From assembly GCF_900116535.1 (NCBI RefSeq), contig NZ_FPAU01000001.1, positions 310,001 to 374,000 on the forward strand: a stretch of DNA of 64,000 nt, read 5' to 3'. Source of the stretch: Kosakonia arachidis. Its GTDB lineage: Bacteria; Pseudomonadota; Gammaproteobacteria; Enterobacterales; Enterobacteriaceae. The translations under genes and the position numbers were made by a program. Under the pieces are notes generated by a model that saw only the letters and a program-made list of their open reading frames with translations, was not told the DNA's origin and did not search any database. The first letter of the stretch is position 1, and each line of letters starts with the position of its first letter. This document shows positions 55,469 through 64,000 of this stretch, one piece after another.

Positions 55469-55499
55469 GCCCTGGCATCAGCCGGGGCGTTTTATTTTG
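55469..55499 (+). terminator. orphan plus-strand intrinsic terminator
   Basis: GCCCTGGC-ATCA-GCCGGGGC followed by GTTTTATTTTG. An 8-base stem (one G-U) with a good T run, but no plus-strand gene precedes it. Confidence 0.7.
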
Positions 55500-55512
55500 T
55501 ATATCAGCCAAA

Positions 55513-55532
55513 CCCTCTTCCCGCAGGAAGAG
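55513..55532 (-). terminator. hairpin after ydfG-like gene
   Basis: CCTCTTCC-CGCA-GGAAGAGG, about 14 bases past the stop of the minus-strand dehydrogenase gene and followed on that strand by GTTTGGC. Confidence 0.6.
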
Positions 55533-55545
55533 GGCGGTAACTCAG

Positions 55546-56340
<795 letters not shown>

Positions 56341-56392
56341 TCACTATAAAAACGCCCGTCCGTGCCAGACAGTGCCAGTTGTTATGTCGCGG

Positions 56393-56410
56393 TGTGACAC
56401 CTGTGTCACA
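56393..56410. promoter_or_regulatory. operator-like palindrome between ydfG and aminotransferase genes
   Basis: TGTGACAC-CT-GTGTCACA: 8-base perfect arms with a 2-base centre, located midway in the divergent promoter region (80 bases from ydfG, 86 from the aminotransferase). It shares TGTGA/TCACA half-sites with CRP but has an N8 spacer instead of N6, so another regulator is as likely. Confidence 0.5.
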
Positions 56411-56495
56411 TGTTGCCAGCACGACTGGCTCTATCCGGGGTTTGCCCGCGCGCCGCATGATACAGACAACAATAACGGCATGAGAGGAGCAGGAT

Positions 56496-57833
56496 ATGAA
56501 ACTGGCACTTCAGAGCGAGATGGCGATAACCAACGACGACGTACGTCAACTGGACCGGTCGTATGTGTTTCATTCATGGTCGATGCAGGGCAACCTTAAC
56601 CCGATGGTGATTGCCGGAGCGAAAGGCTGCGAGTTGTGGGACTACGAAGGCAATACCTATCTCGATTTCAGCAGCCAACTGGTGAACGTCAATATTGGTT
56701 ATCAGCATCCGCGCGTGCTGGCGGCGATGAAAGCGCAACTCGACGAACTGGTGACGATCGCACCCGCAACGGCCAACCTGGCGCGCGGCGAAGCGGCCAA
56801 ACGCATTGTCTCGCTGGCGCCGGAAGGCTTCAGCAAAGTCTTCTTTACCAACGCCGGTGCAGATGCCAACGAAAATGCCATCCGTATGGCGCGTCTCTAC
56901 ACGGGGCGAGACAAGATTTTCTCCGCCTACCGTTCTTATCACGGTAATACCGGCAGCGCGATTGCCGCCACCGGCGACTGGCGGCGTGTACCGAACGAAT
57001 ATTCACGCGGGCATGTGCACTTCTTTAACCCGTACCTCTATCGCAGTGAATTCAACGCCACGACGGAAGCAGAAGAGTGTGAACGCGCGTTGGCGCATCT
57101 GCGCCGCATGATCGAAGTCGAAGGGCCGACGTCTATTGCCGCGATCCTGCTCGAATCCGTGCCGGGAACGGCGGGTATTCTGGTACCACCGGAAGGCTAT
57201 ATGAAGGGCGTGCGTGCATTGGCCGATGAGTTTGGCATTGTGCTGATCCTTGATGAAGTGATGGCCGGTTTTGGCCGCACCGGTAGTTGGTTCGCTTTTG
57301 AGCAGGATGGCATCGTGCCGGACCTGATCACCTTCGCAAAAGGCGTTAACGCCGGTTATGCACCCGCTGGCGGCGTACTGATTTCAGAACCGATTTCGCG
57401 TTACTTTGATGACCATTTCTTCGCGGGTGGTCTGACTTACTCCGGCCATCCGCTGGCGATGGCGGCGATTGTCGCCACACTGGATGCGATGAAAGAGGAG
57501 AACGTAGTGGAGAATGCGGCGCTGGTGGGTAACGGCGTGCTGCGTCCGGGGCTTGATGCGTTGGCGGAGAAACATAAGCTGATTGGCGACGTGCGTGGGC
57601 GCGGTATGTTTCAGGCCATGGAGCTGGTCAGCGATCGGACACGCAAAACCCCGCTGGCAGCGGCAGAGATGGGGGCTATCAAAGCGGCGCTCACGCAGGC
57701 CGGTATTTTGAGTTTTATCGTCGAAAACCGCATCCACGTTGTGCCGCCTTGCACCATGAGCGCGGAAGAGGTGAATAAAGGCCTGGCCATTTTTGACCGT
57801 GTTTTGGCGCAATTTAGTCACTTCGCGAAATAA
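56496..57833 (+). CDS. class III aminotransferase, probable beta-alanine transaminase
   Basis: A 445-residue PLP enzyme of the omega-amino acid:pyruvate group. Features: YLDFSSQLVNVNIGYQHPRV, FFTNAGADANENAIRMARLY (phosphate-binding), YHGNTGSAIA, LILDEVMAGFGRTGSWFAFE (Asp to pyridine N) and the Schiff-base Lys in LITFAKGVNAGYAPAGGVLI. Next to a reductive pyrimidine pathway it is placed to turn beta-alanine (or 3-aminoisobutyrate) into malonate (or methylmalonate) semialdehyde, which the divergent YdfG could reduce. The exact donor and acceptor cannot be read. GAGAGGAGCAGGAT precedes the ATG. Confidence 0.88.
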   Translation: MKLALQSEMAITNDDVRQLDRSYVFHSWSMQGNLNPMVIAGAKGCELWDYEGNTYLDFSSQLVNVNIGYQHPRVLAAMKAQLDELVTIAPATANLARGEAAKRIVSLAPEGFSKVFFTNAGADANENAIRMARLYTGRDKIFSAYRSYHGNTGSAIAATGDWRRVPNEYSRGHVHFFNPYLYRSEFNATTEAEECERALAHLRRMIEVEGPTSIAAILLESVPGTAGILVPPEGYMKGVRALADEFGIVLILDEVMAGFGRTGSWFAFEQDGIVPDLITFAKGVNAGYAPAGGVLISEPISRYFDDHFFAGGLTYSGHPLAMAAIVATLDAMKEENVVENAALVGNGVLRPGLDALAEKHKLIGDVRGRGMFQAMELVSDRTRKTPLAAAEMGAIKAALTQAGILSFIVENRIHVVPPCTMSAEEVNKGLAIFDRVLAQFSHFAK

Positions 57834-57838
57834 TTCTT

Positions 57839-57864
57839 CTGGCGTCAGAATTCTCTGACGCCAA
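57839..57864 (+). terminator. hairpin after aminotransferase gene
   Basis: TGGCGTCAGA-ATTC-TCTGACGCCA, a 10-base perfect stem right after the stop codon, followed by AATCTGATC. No T run; probable 3' end structure. Confidence 0.6.
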
Positions 57865-57989
57865 ATCTGATCATTTCTCTGATTTAAAAGAATTTTTAAA
57901 TAACACCCCTCATTTTTAGCACTGTATTCCACCGCGCAGACTTGATAAAACATCTCTTTACATTTGTCCTTTTTGCCGGGGAGAGAAAC

Positions 57990-58697
57990 GTGCCGGAAAC
58001 CAATCAGTTCGGTCAAACAGTCGGCGACAGGTTGCCGCACTGGAACGGCGTTCAGCCGTTGCCGCGCAGTGTGTTAGCAGGCCAATATTGTCGGCTGGAA
58101 CCGCTCGACGCCAGAACGCATACGCACGATCTCTTGCAGGCTTACTCACAGGCAGAAGATGACAGCGGCTGGACCTGGCTGGCAGGCGAACGGCCTGGCG
58201 GGCTGGAAAGCATGGCGCGCTGGATCGTCGGTAAAATCATCGACCCCCGCGTAGCACCTTTTGCCGTGGTGGAAAATGCCAGCGGCGATGCGCTCGGTGT
58301 GATTGCCTGGCTGACGATTAACGCCGATAACGGTTCGGTAGAGATTGGCCATGTCACCTGGTCGCCGCAGATGCAAAACAGCGTTCTCGGCACGGAGGCG
58401 ATATGGCTGATGTTGCGCCACGCTTTTGCCTGCGGTTATCGCCGCGTGGAGTGGAAATGTGATTCGCTGAACGCCGCCTCGCGCCGCGCGGCAGAGCGCA
58501 TCGGCTTCACCTGGGAGGGGCGTTTCCGTCAGCATATGGTGCGCAAAGGACGCAATCGTGATACCGACTATTTATCGATGCTGGACAGCGAGTGGCCGCT
58601 GCGCGACGCCGCGATTTCCGCGTGGTTAAACGCGGATAACTTTGACGCGCAGGGGCAGCAAAAACAGAAACTCGATAGCTTCCACGAACAGCAGTAA
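57990..58697 (+). CDS. GNAT-family N-acetyltransferase
   Basis: A 235-residue acetyltransferase of the RimJ/RimL type. The acetyl-CoA-binding part is GVIAWLTINADNGSVEIGHV, followed by TEAIWLMLRHAFACGYRRVE-WKCDSLNAASRRAAERIGF, the conserved N-xAS and AxxxGF pattern. GGGGAGAG lies 7 bases before a GTG at 57990, which I chose; the frame is open back to an ATG at 57942 whose extra residues (LFTFVLFAGER) do not fit. The acceptor is unknown. Confidence 0.88.
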   Translation: MPETNQFGQTVGDRLPHWNGVQPLPRSVLAGQYCRLEPLDARTHTHDLLQAYSQAEDDSGWTWLAGERPGGLESMARWIVGKIIDPRVAPFAVVENASGDALGVIAWLTINADNGSVEIGHVTWSPQMQNSVLGTEAIWLMLRHAFACGYRRVEWKCDSLNAASRRAAERIGFTWEGRFRQHMVRKGRNRDTDYLSMLDSEWPLRDAAISAWLNADNFDAQGQQKQKLDSFHEQQ

Positions 58698-58731
58698 GTT
58701 ACAGTGCACCGAAGTCTTGCGGTGCGCAGTA

Positions 58732-59436
58732 TTACCCCATCCGGTGTTCGCCGCGCACCAGTGCGCTACGGTCAAAGAAGCGCTCAATCACGCCATTAGC
58801 CATAGATGCTGCCCGGTCAGACATATGGGCAATCACATCGGCATCATGGCTGACCAGCAAATAACTCATGCCGTGCTGCTGCTTCAGGCGGTTAAGCAGG
58901 TTAAGAATTTCGGCCTGTACCGACATGTCCAGTGCCGACGTTGGTTCATCCAGCAGCAGAATTTTGGGTCGCAGTAACAATGCGCGGGCGATTGCCACGC
59001 GCTGGCGCTGGCCGCCGGAGAGCTGGTGCGGGTAACGCCGTGCGGCATCAACCGGAAGCCCGACCTGCTCCAGCGCGGTAGCCACTTGTTGGTCAATCTC
59101 CGGTTCGCCGTGGATTTTCAACGGCTCCGCCAGCGTGCGCCAAAGCGTATGGTTCGGGTGAAGCGAGGCGTAAGGATCCTGGAATACCATCTGCACATTG
59201 CGCCGCAGTGCGCCCTGATAACGCGTTCCGGCCTTCACCGGCTGACCGAACAGCGACAACTGGCCCTGCCATTCGCGCTGCAAACCTGCCAGCACGCGCA
59301 GCAGTGTTGATTTTCCGCAGCCGGACGCCCCAATCAGGCTGAAGGTTTCACCTTCTTCAACGCGCAAGCTGGCACCTTTCACCACCGTTTTTTCACCAAA
59401 AGTGACCTGCAACTGCGCGAGATTAACGATGCTCAT
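58732..59436 (-). CDS. orphan oligopeptide/nickel-type ABC ATPase
   Basis: A 234-residue ATPase of the DppF/NikE group: Walker A GASGCGKST (about residues 37-45), FQDPYASLHPNHTLW, signature LSGGQRQRVAIA, Walker B ILLLDEPTSALDMS and switch His LVSHDAD. It lacks the C-terminal oligopeptide extension. No permease, binding protein or partner ATPase is next to it; upstream genes of its operon appear to have been replaced by a truncated unrelated gene. GGAGG sits 6 bases before the ATG at 59436. Confidence 0.85.
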   Translation of the reverse strand: MSIVNLAQLQVTFGEKTVVKGASLRVEEGETFSLIGASGCGKSTLLRVLAGLQREWQGQLSLFGQPVKAGTRYQGALRRNVQMVFQDPYASLHPNHTLWRTLAEPLKIHGEPEIDQQVATALEQVGLPVDAARRYPHQLSGGQRQRVAIARALLLRPKILLLDEPTSALDMSVQAEILNLLNRLKQQHGMSYLLVSHDADVIAHMSDRAASMANGVIERFFDRSALVRGEHRMG

Positions 59437-59440
59437 CATT

Positions 59441-59737
59441 CACCTCCGTGACGGACTGGCTGCTATGCAAAAAGCCCATTCCGACAGAAATGACCGACAA
59501 ATCCAGGTGTTGCGTTGAGCGCGGGATTTCTGTGGCTATAGACCCGTGTGCTCCTCGATACAGACTGATAGCAGGGAGTGCTATGTAGTTGCGGATCGGG
59601 GGTGTTTGTTCCAGCCATCGCCTGAAGGCTGATTCAGGTGACGTTCCTTCGTGTATATCCCGCGCCGGGGAATCGGGAATGAGCAGGTTTTTTCCTTTCG
59701 CACAGGAGGTAATCAGATGAATTTGTGGGGACTGCAT
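59441..59737 (-). pseudogene. truncated gene, resembles the N-terminus of DUF6884/YaaA-like proteins
   Basis: The frame MQSPQIHLITSCAKGKNLLI continues SPARDIHEGTSPESAFRRWL and LPAISLYRGAHGSIATEIPR, then LDLSVISVGMGFLHS, after which similarity stops. The patterns SCxKxK, ARDxY/H, YRGxHW-type and IxSxGxGLL resemble DUF6884/YaaA-like proteins found in DNA-modification and defence contexts; this is from memory and only approximate. The frame ends inside the ABC ATPase start (59423). It looks like a 5' fragment left by a deletion that also removed the upstream part of the ABC operon. Confidence 0.35.
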
Positions 59738-59843
59738 TATTGATTCCTGGGATACAAACAGTGATCGTAATAATGTGCGGACAGCCGATATTTTACCAGC
59801 AAATTGGGAGCACGTTGAAATTCCCCCTGCATACTGCCCCGTT

Positions 59844-60119
59844 TTATGTCGAAGCCCCGGTTTCTGAGACGCTCGTTTTATAACGACTCAGGACTTTCGC
59901 TCCACATGTCGTCTTGTCGCCTTGTAGCACGCGTCGTTGTCCGTTAACAGTGACATGGCTGGAACCAATGAGCGTGGCTTCTACGCCGCACGCCGGGCAA
60001 TTGAACTTATGACCCGTAACGACCATAGGAGCGCGGTCAATTGTGTGGCTGTATATCCCCTGACAGATCGTACCGCCATGGGTGGTGGTGTCTCCGACGA
60101 CGATAAATGGCTGGTTCAT
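59844..60119 (-). CDS. PAAR-domain protein (type VI secretion spike tip)
   Basis: A 91-residue protein formed almost wholly by a PAAR domain: the PAAR-like opening FIVVGDTTTHGGTICQGI, HKFNCPACG and THGG/HVTVNGQ repeats, ending TTCGAKVLSRYKTSVSE. His and Cys residues fit the zinc-binding tip. PAAR caps the VgrG trimer and sharpens the spike. It is divergent from vgrG, 178 bases apart. Confidence 0.9.
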   Translation of the reverse strand: MNQPFIVVGDTTTHGGTICQGIYSHTIDRAPMVVTGHKFNCPACGVEATLIGSSHVTVNGQRRVLQGDKTTCGAKVLSRYKTSVSETGAST

Positions 60120-60297
60120 CCGAAATCATCCTTGCGAGAAATTTCTTAAAATGCATCAAAAAGATGCATTGGCGCATATATATACAGTTAACCTTTAAAA
60201 AATAAAGGGATTAAGCTGTATAGTTTGTCACCTGATGTGAACTTAACGCAAATTTCTTATTGCTGAAAGGTCAGTCATGTGACTGCAAGGGATGCTT

Positions 60298-62862
60298 ATG
60301 AATGGAAGCGAAATTCGTTTTTCGAATAACTCAGTGTTATTCAACCCAGAAGAAAGTCTGAACAAATACCTGCTCAACATCAGCCGCTCAGATTTGATTG
60401 CCGATGTGGAATCATTCACCGGTGAGGAAGCGCTGAGTTCGCCTTACCGTTACTCAATCCGCTTTACCTCTGCGAGCAATGGCGATGATGCCTTTCATAT
60501 CGTGCAGAAAAAAGCCACCTTTACCCTCCGTGCGGCAAACCCAGAGTGGTCGAAATACCTTCCCGACCGTGATAAATGGACCGTGCTGCGCAAAATACCC
60601 GGTGTGATTACATCAATTAACAGGATAAGCAGTAGCGCAGATGAAACATTGTATGAAGCCGTGCTGGAACACCCGTTGGCGTTGCTGGATATGCGCTATC
60701 GAAGCGCCATCTACCAGAATGTTTCTGTACCGGAGTTGGTCAAAAGCATATTAAAAGAGAATGGCTTCGAAGGGTACGAAATCAATTTTGATCGGCTTTT
60801 CTGGGCATATCCGCAGCGAGAGATGATAGTTCAGTGGAAAGAAACGGATCTGGCCTTTATTCGCCGTTTGCTGTCAGAAGTGGGCATCTGGTTTCGCTTT
60901 GAGCTGCATCCTGAGCATGACCATATTATGGTCATGTTTTTTGGTGATTCGGGGGCACATTATATTCGCCGCTACAAAATTGCGGCTATCAATCCTGCGG
61001 GAATGACCGGTGATCTGTTTACCGTGCGCAATCTGATGACGCGGCATGCTGTCGTTCCTGCATCCGTCAGTGTACGAAACTATAACTACCGCGAGAGTAA
61101 AATGCTCCGAACGCTGGAGGAATGGGCCGATTTATCCCGTCAGCCAGAACTGGTCAGCGGTGGAGAATATCACTACGGGGATATTCATCTTAGTGCGGGA
61201 GACAGATGGAGCAACAGACGAGGGCAAGAGGCTGAAACCAGCTGGCACTATGCCCGTATACGTCATGAATATCTGCTGACAAAGATGATTGCACTGGAAG
61301 CAACTACTGACGATCCCATGATTGTGCCTGGTCACGATATCGATATCAGCGGTGGAGCACCAGCGGCGTTCGTGGAAGGAATGGTCGTGACACGGATGCT
61401 GTCTGCGGGATCGCGCAAAAGGAGTTTCCAAAGTGAGCTTAGCGGGGTTCCTTACAGTAAGATCTGGACTTTCCGACCGGAACGCTTACCCCGCCCGGTC
61501 ATAACCGGCACAATCCCGGCGCGAATATCGGGAATCAGTCTCAATGACCAGCTGTCACGAATAGATAATCAGGGGCGATATCGCGTCCGGTTTAACTTTG
61601 ATCAGGCCGAATGGAAAAAGGGCATGGAAAGTATGCCCGTCCGGCTGGGAAGGCAATATGCCGGTGATACTTATGGCATCCATTTTCCACTGCTCGATAA
61701 CACCGAGGTCGGCATTGCGTTTGAAAATGGCGACCCTGAACGCCCGTTTATAGCCCATGCCTTCCATGACGAAATTAATCCCGATCTGGTGACAGATCTC
61801 AACAGCACCCGGAATGTCATCAGGACTCCGCGAAACAACAAGTTTCGGATGGAGGACAAGCGCGGCCAGGAGCATATCAAGGTCGCGACGGAATACGGCA
61901 AATCGCAACTGAATCTGGGGCACCTGGTCGATTCCGCTGGCAAGCCGCGTGGTGAAGGCGTTGAGCTGCGTACTGACAAGCAGGCCGCGCTGCGGTCGGC
62001 CGAAGGTTTTCACATAACGACGGAAGCGCAGCCGAAAGCGACCGGTAAACAAAATGATATGGCGGCCACGATTGCACAGCTGGAATCAGCGTTGCAACTG
62101 GCTCGTTCGCTGCAGGCCAGTACCGAAATGGCAGACACGCCTTCCGCTGATCTCGCGCCGGTGACAGAACTGCGACAGAAAGTGGCTAAACAGGAACAGG
62201 CCACGTTATCAATGCATGGCGAGGCTGGCGTGGCCGTTACATCACCTGAATCTGCGCTGATACATGCCGGGAAGAACCTGACCACGACAGCTAAGCAGGA
62301 TATGAACGTTAACGCATTCAGGCGTATGACGCTGGCCACAGGCGAAGTGTTCTCCGTCTTCGTGCGCAAGGCAGGGATGGTGTTTACTGCCGCCAAAGGG
62401 GCTATCCGGCTCACCGCGCAGAAAGGTGAAATCACCGCCGTTGCCAATCAGAATATCAATCTGACCAGTTCGCAGGGCAAGATTGTGCTGAATGCGAAAG
62501 ATGAGTTGTTGCTCATGTGTGGCGGCGCAGGCATTCGCCTCAAACATGGGGAAATAGAATTTATCGCGCCACAATACATTCAGTTTAGAGCACCTGCTGT
62601 CGATTACATGGCAAAGGCGAGCCTCGATCATGTGAAACCCACCTTTGCCGAGGGGGAGCTTGCGCAACAGTTCCGGCTGCATGCACCAGGCGACCCCGAT
62701 CATATTCTCAAGCAGCAGCGCTTCAGACTGCATAAGAAAGGCGAAGTCATTGATGGCATTACTGATGAAAATGGTGAGTCTCCGCTGCTGAATACGTCTG
62801 AGCTGGACACATGGTCACTGGAATTAGTGCATGACATTGAAAACCCGGAGGGAACCGTATGA
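60298..62862 (+). CDS. vgrG: type VI secretion spike protein VgrG (TssI)
   Basis: An 854-residue VgrG. Phage gp27-like domain at about residues 20-380 (FTGEEALSSPYRYSIRFTSA; VQWKETDLAFIRRLLSEVGI-WFRFE; YNYRESKML), gp5-like OB fold (about 440-520; RYRVRFNFDQAEW, FPLLDNTEVGIAFENGDPER), a beta-helical spike with DUF2345 (about 590-760; KNLTTTAKQDMNVNAF, GAIRLTAQKGEITAVANQNI) and a C-terminal extension (FRLHKKGEVIDGITDENGES) that probably carries the effector. I preferred the ATG at 60298, which follows AAGGGATGCTT, to the ATG at 60292. ATGA overlap with the next gene. Confidence 0.95.
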   Translation: MNGSEIRFSNNSVLFNPEESLNKYLLNISRSDLIADVESFTGEEALSSPYRYSIRFTSASNGDDAFHIVQKKATFTLRAANPEWSKYLPDRDKWTVLRKIPGVITSINRISSSADETLYEAVLEHPLALLDMRYRSAIYQNVSVPELVKSILKENGFEGYEINFDRLFWAYPQREMIVQWKETDLAFIRRLLSEVGIWFRFELHPEHDHIMVMFFGDSGAHYIRRYKIAAINPAGMTGDLFTVRNLMTRHAVVPASVSVRNYNYRESKMLRTLEEWADLSRQPELVSGGEYHYGDIHLSAGDRWSNRRGQEAETSWHYARIRHEYLLTKMIALEATTDDPMIVPGHDIDISGGAPAAFVEGMVVTRMLSAGSRKRSFQSELSGVPYSKIWTFRPERLPRPVITGTIPARISGISLNDQLSRIDNQGRYRVRFNFDQAEWKKGMESMPVRLGRQYAGDTYGIHFPLLDNTEVGIAFENGDPERPFIAHAFHDEINPDLVTDLNSTRNVIRTPRNNKFRMEDKRGQEHIKVATEYGKSQLNLGHLVDSAGKPRGEGVELRTDKQAALRSAEGFHITTEAQPKATGKQNDMAATIAQLESALQLARSLQASTEMADTPSADLAPVTELRQKVAKQEQATLSMHGEAGVAVTSPESALIHAGKNLTTTAKQDMNVNAFRRMTLATGEVFSVFVRKAGMVFTAAKGAIRLTAQKGEITAVANQNINLTSSQGKIVLNAKDELLLMCGGAGIRLKHGEIEFIAPQYIQFRAPAVDYMAKASLDHVKPTFAEGELAQQFRLHAPGDPDHILKQQRFRLHKKGEVIDGITDENGESPLLNTSELDTWSLELVHDIENPEGTV

Positions 62863-64000
62863 GTGAGTCATCTGAAGTATCGCATGCGAATCCGTTTGAT
62901 GAGATACCCGAACCTCACGATCCACATAGCAACGGGGCGCACAACAAGCGTTTTCTCGCGACTCAGTGTATTGGTGTGCCGGTGAATGCTGGCAAAAAGA
63001 TGTACACCACCAACTGCCCCGTTCACCGACCGATGCCCGGCATCGTTATTCTGGTACATGGTGTTAACGATGTGGGTGAGGCCTATCAGAACCAGGAGCG
63101 CGGTATTATCGAGGGGCTTAAGAAAAGGCTTGGCCGTGATGATCTGTGGCCCCATGAGTGGGAGGAAAAAACGTACACAATCCGCAATGCAGAAGGGAAA
63201 ATGGAGGAGTGTGCCGACCCGCAAAAAAAACAGATGGTATGCACCCGTACTGCTGCGCGTTCGCCCGTTATCCCCTTTTATTGGGGCTATCGCCCGGTTG
63301 ATAAGCCTGTCTGGGATGACGATCAGCGCCGATATAGCGAAGCAATGCGAAGCAGCTATAACAGTCCACAAACGCCCTTACCGTATGACGCCTATTGCGA
63401 AAATGACCCCGAAATTCTCAAGCGCTTCGGTGGCAAATATCCGATGGACTGCTTTCACAATACCCTGGATGTAAATAACGTTTGGGGAGGTGGAACCTTT
63501 GCGAATGCGACGACCAACATACCTGACATGCTGGGGCCGGGCGCCGGTGGCGCAGCGCTGGGCATCGTTGGGTTTATGAGCCGGATTGAGCTGGCTAATG
63601 GCGGTGATTTTACCCACCCTGTTTACAGCAACCCACACCGAATTTACCAGTTTTATGCCGCTCAGAGGCTGGCAAACCTGATATTAACAATTAGAAGTAA
63701 CCCAGCCACTCGCACCGATACTATTAACATTGTTGCGCATAGCCAGGGAACCATCATTACCATGTTGGCAAATATGCTGGTTAAGCAGGAGAGGGAGTCT
63801 CCGGTTGACTGCGTGATCCTCAATCACTCGCCGTACTCTCTGGAGAATCGTTGGCTTGAAAGCAGCCAACCAGGTCATCATCAAACGGATGCCGCCCGAC
63901 AGCAGACCTTTGAGAATTTTTGCCGTCTGATGGCGACGAATGATAGGTTTGCGGCCAGCGGCGACGGTCTGATGAGTGCTGACGATCAGAAAGCGCTACT
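62859..64000 (+). CDS. Tle3-like type VI lipase effector (runs off the window)
   Basis: An effector-type alpha/beta hydrolase whose 3' end lies beyond base 64000; 380 residues are visible. The N-terminus has no signal peptide (MSESSEVSHANPFDEIPEPH). Features are GIVILVHGVNDVGEAYQNQE (first strand and oxyanion region), RSPVIPFYWGYRP, and the nucleophile elbow VAHSQGT with Ser295. The layout, with HGVND, FYWG and a GHSQG-type motif, matches Tle3 (DUF3274) phospholipase effectors delivered by VgrG. Its ATG overlaps the vgrG stop, so it is made together with its carrier. The matching immunity protein should lie downstream of the window. Confidence 0.85.
   Translation, partial: MSESSEVSHANPFDEIPEPHDPHSNGAHNKRFLATQCIGVPVNAGKKMYTTNCPVHRPMPGIVILVHGVNDVGEAYQNQERGIIEGLKKRLGRDDLWPHEWEEKTYTIRNAEGKMEECADPQKKQMVCTRTAARSPVIPFYWGYRPVDKPVWDDDQRRYSEAMRSSYNSPQTPLPYDAYCENDPEILKRFGGKYPMDCFHNTLDVNNVWGGGTFANATTNIPDMLGPGAGGAALGIVGFMSRIELANGGDFTHPVYSNPHRIYQFYAAQRLANLILTIRSNPATRTDTINIVAHSQGTIITMLANMLVKQERESPVDCVILNHSPYSLENRWLESSQPGHHQTDAARQQTFENFCRLMATNDRFAASGDGLMSADDQKAL

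Noticed and set aside
56393-56410. CRP site
   Set aside because: TGTGA and TCACA half-sites are separated by 8 bases instead of 6, so I kept it only as an operator-like dyad.

Overview
The window reads as the chromosome of a plant-associated member of the Enterobacteriaceae. Many genes have close E. coli or Klebsiella-type counterparts (arsRBC, preTA, ydfG, yoaK, H-NS/Hha and OmpC/OmpF-type porin relatives). Mixed with these are a periplasmic pectate lyase with a KdgM porin, a plant-signal type LuxR solo with its proline iminopeptidase, and a type VI secretion VgrG/effector pair. That combination best fits Kosakonia or a near relative; this is inference, since no rRNA or housekeeping marker is present.

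Layout. 1-4.2 kb: a chemoreceptor cut by the window edge and a CHASE4-PAS-GGDEF-EAL protein. 4.7-8.5 kb: a gene graveyard with remnants of an autotransporter barrel, a methylmalonyl-CoA mutase (Sbm) and a BamA-like protein, interleaved with an orphan FlhC-like regulator and an H-NS paralogue. 8.5-14.9 kb: a LysR regulator divergent from a four-gene oxidoreductase/VOC/monooxygenase operon, then a desaturase/solute-binding-protein pair and an Old Yellow Enzyme. 15.3-17.8 kb: pectate lyase and KdgM. 18.6-26.6 kb: a LuxR-type regulator, then the pip-luxR pair divergent from a complete five-gene peptide ABC transporter. 26.6-32 kb: small regulators, membrane proteins, YoaK, a MITE-like repeat and an Hha paralogue. 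32-38.8 kb: chemoreceptor, MarA/RamA-like regulator, metal-type two-component system, arsRBC. 38.8-44.6 kb: two DUF1471 proteins, a porin, a second MarA-like regulator, a LysR regulator and an EAL-HDOD protein.

44.8-57.8 kb is one functional block: an ABC uptake system, a RutR-like TetR regulator, PreT/PreA, dihydropyrimidinase and beta-ureidopropionase take uracil or thymine to beta-alanine or its methyl homologue. A class III aminotransferase and YdfG, just upstream and divergent from each other, are placed to convert that product to a semialdehyde and then a 3-hydroxy acid. RutR-like operator sequences lie about 18 bases before the first gene of both the transport and the catabolic segments.

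58-64 kb: a GNAT acetyltransferase, an orphan oligopeptide-type ABC ATPase beside a truncated gene, and a type VI secretion tip module (PAAR, VgrG, Tle3-like lipase effector) running off the right edge.

The strongest candidates for closer study are the LuxR-solo/pip/ABC locus with its matching palindromes, the RutR-like operators of the pyrimidine block, the orphan FlhC-like regulator, and the structured non-coding region near 17.9 kb.
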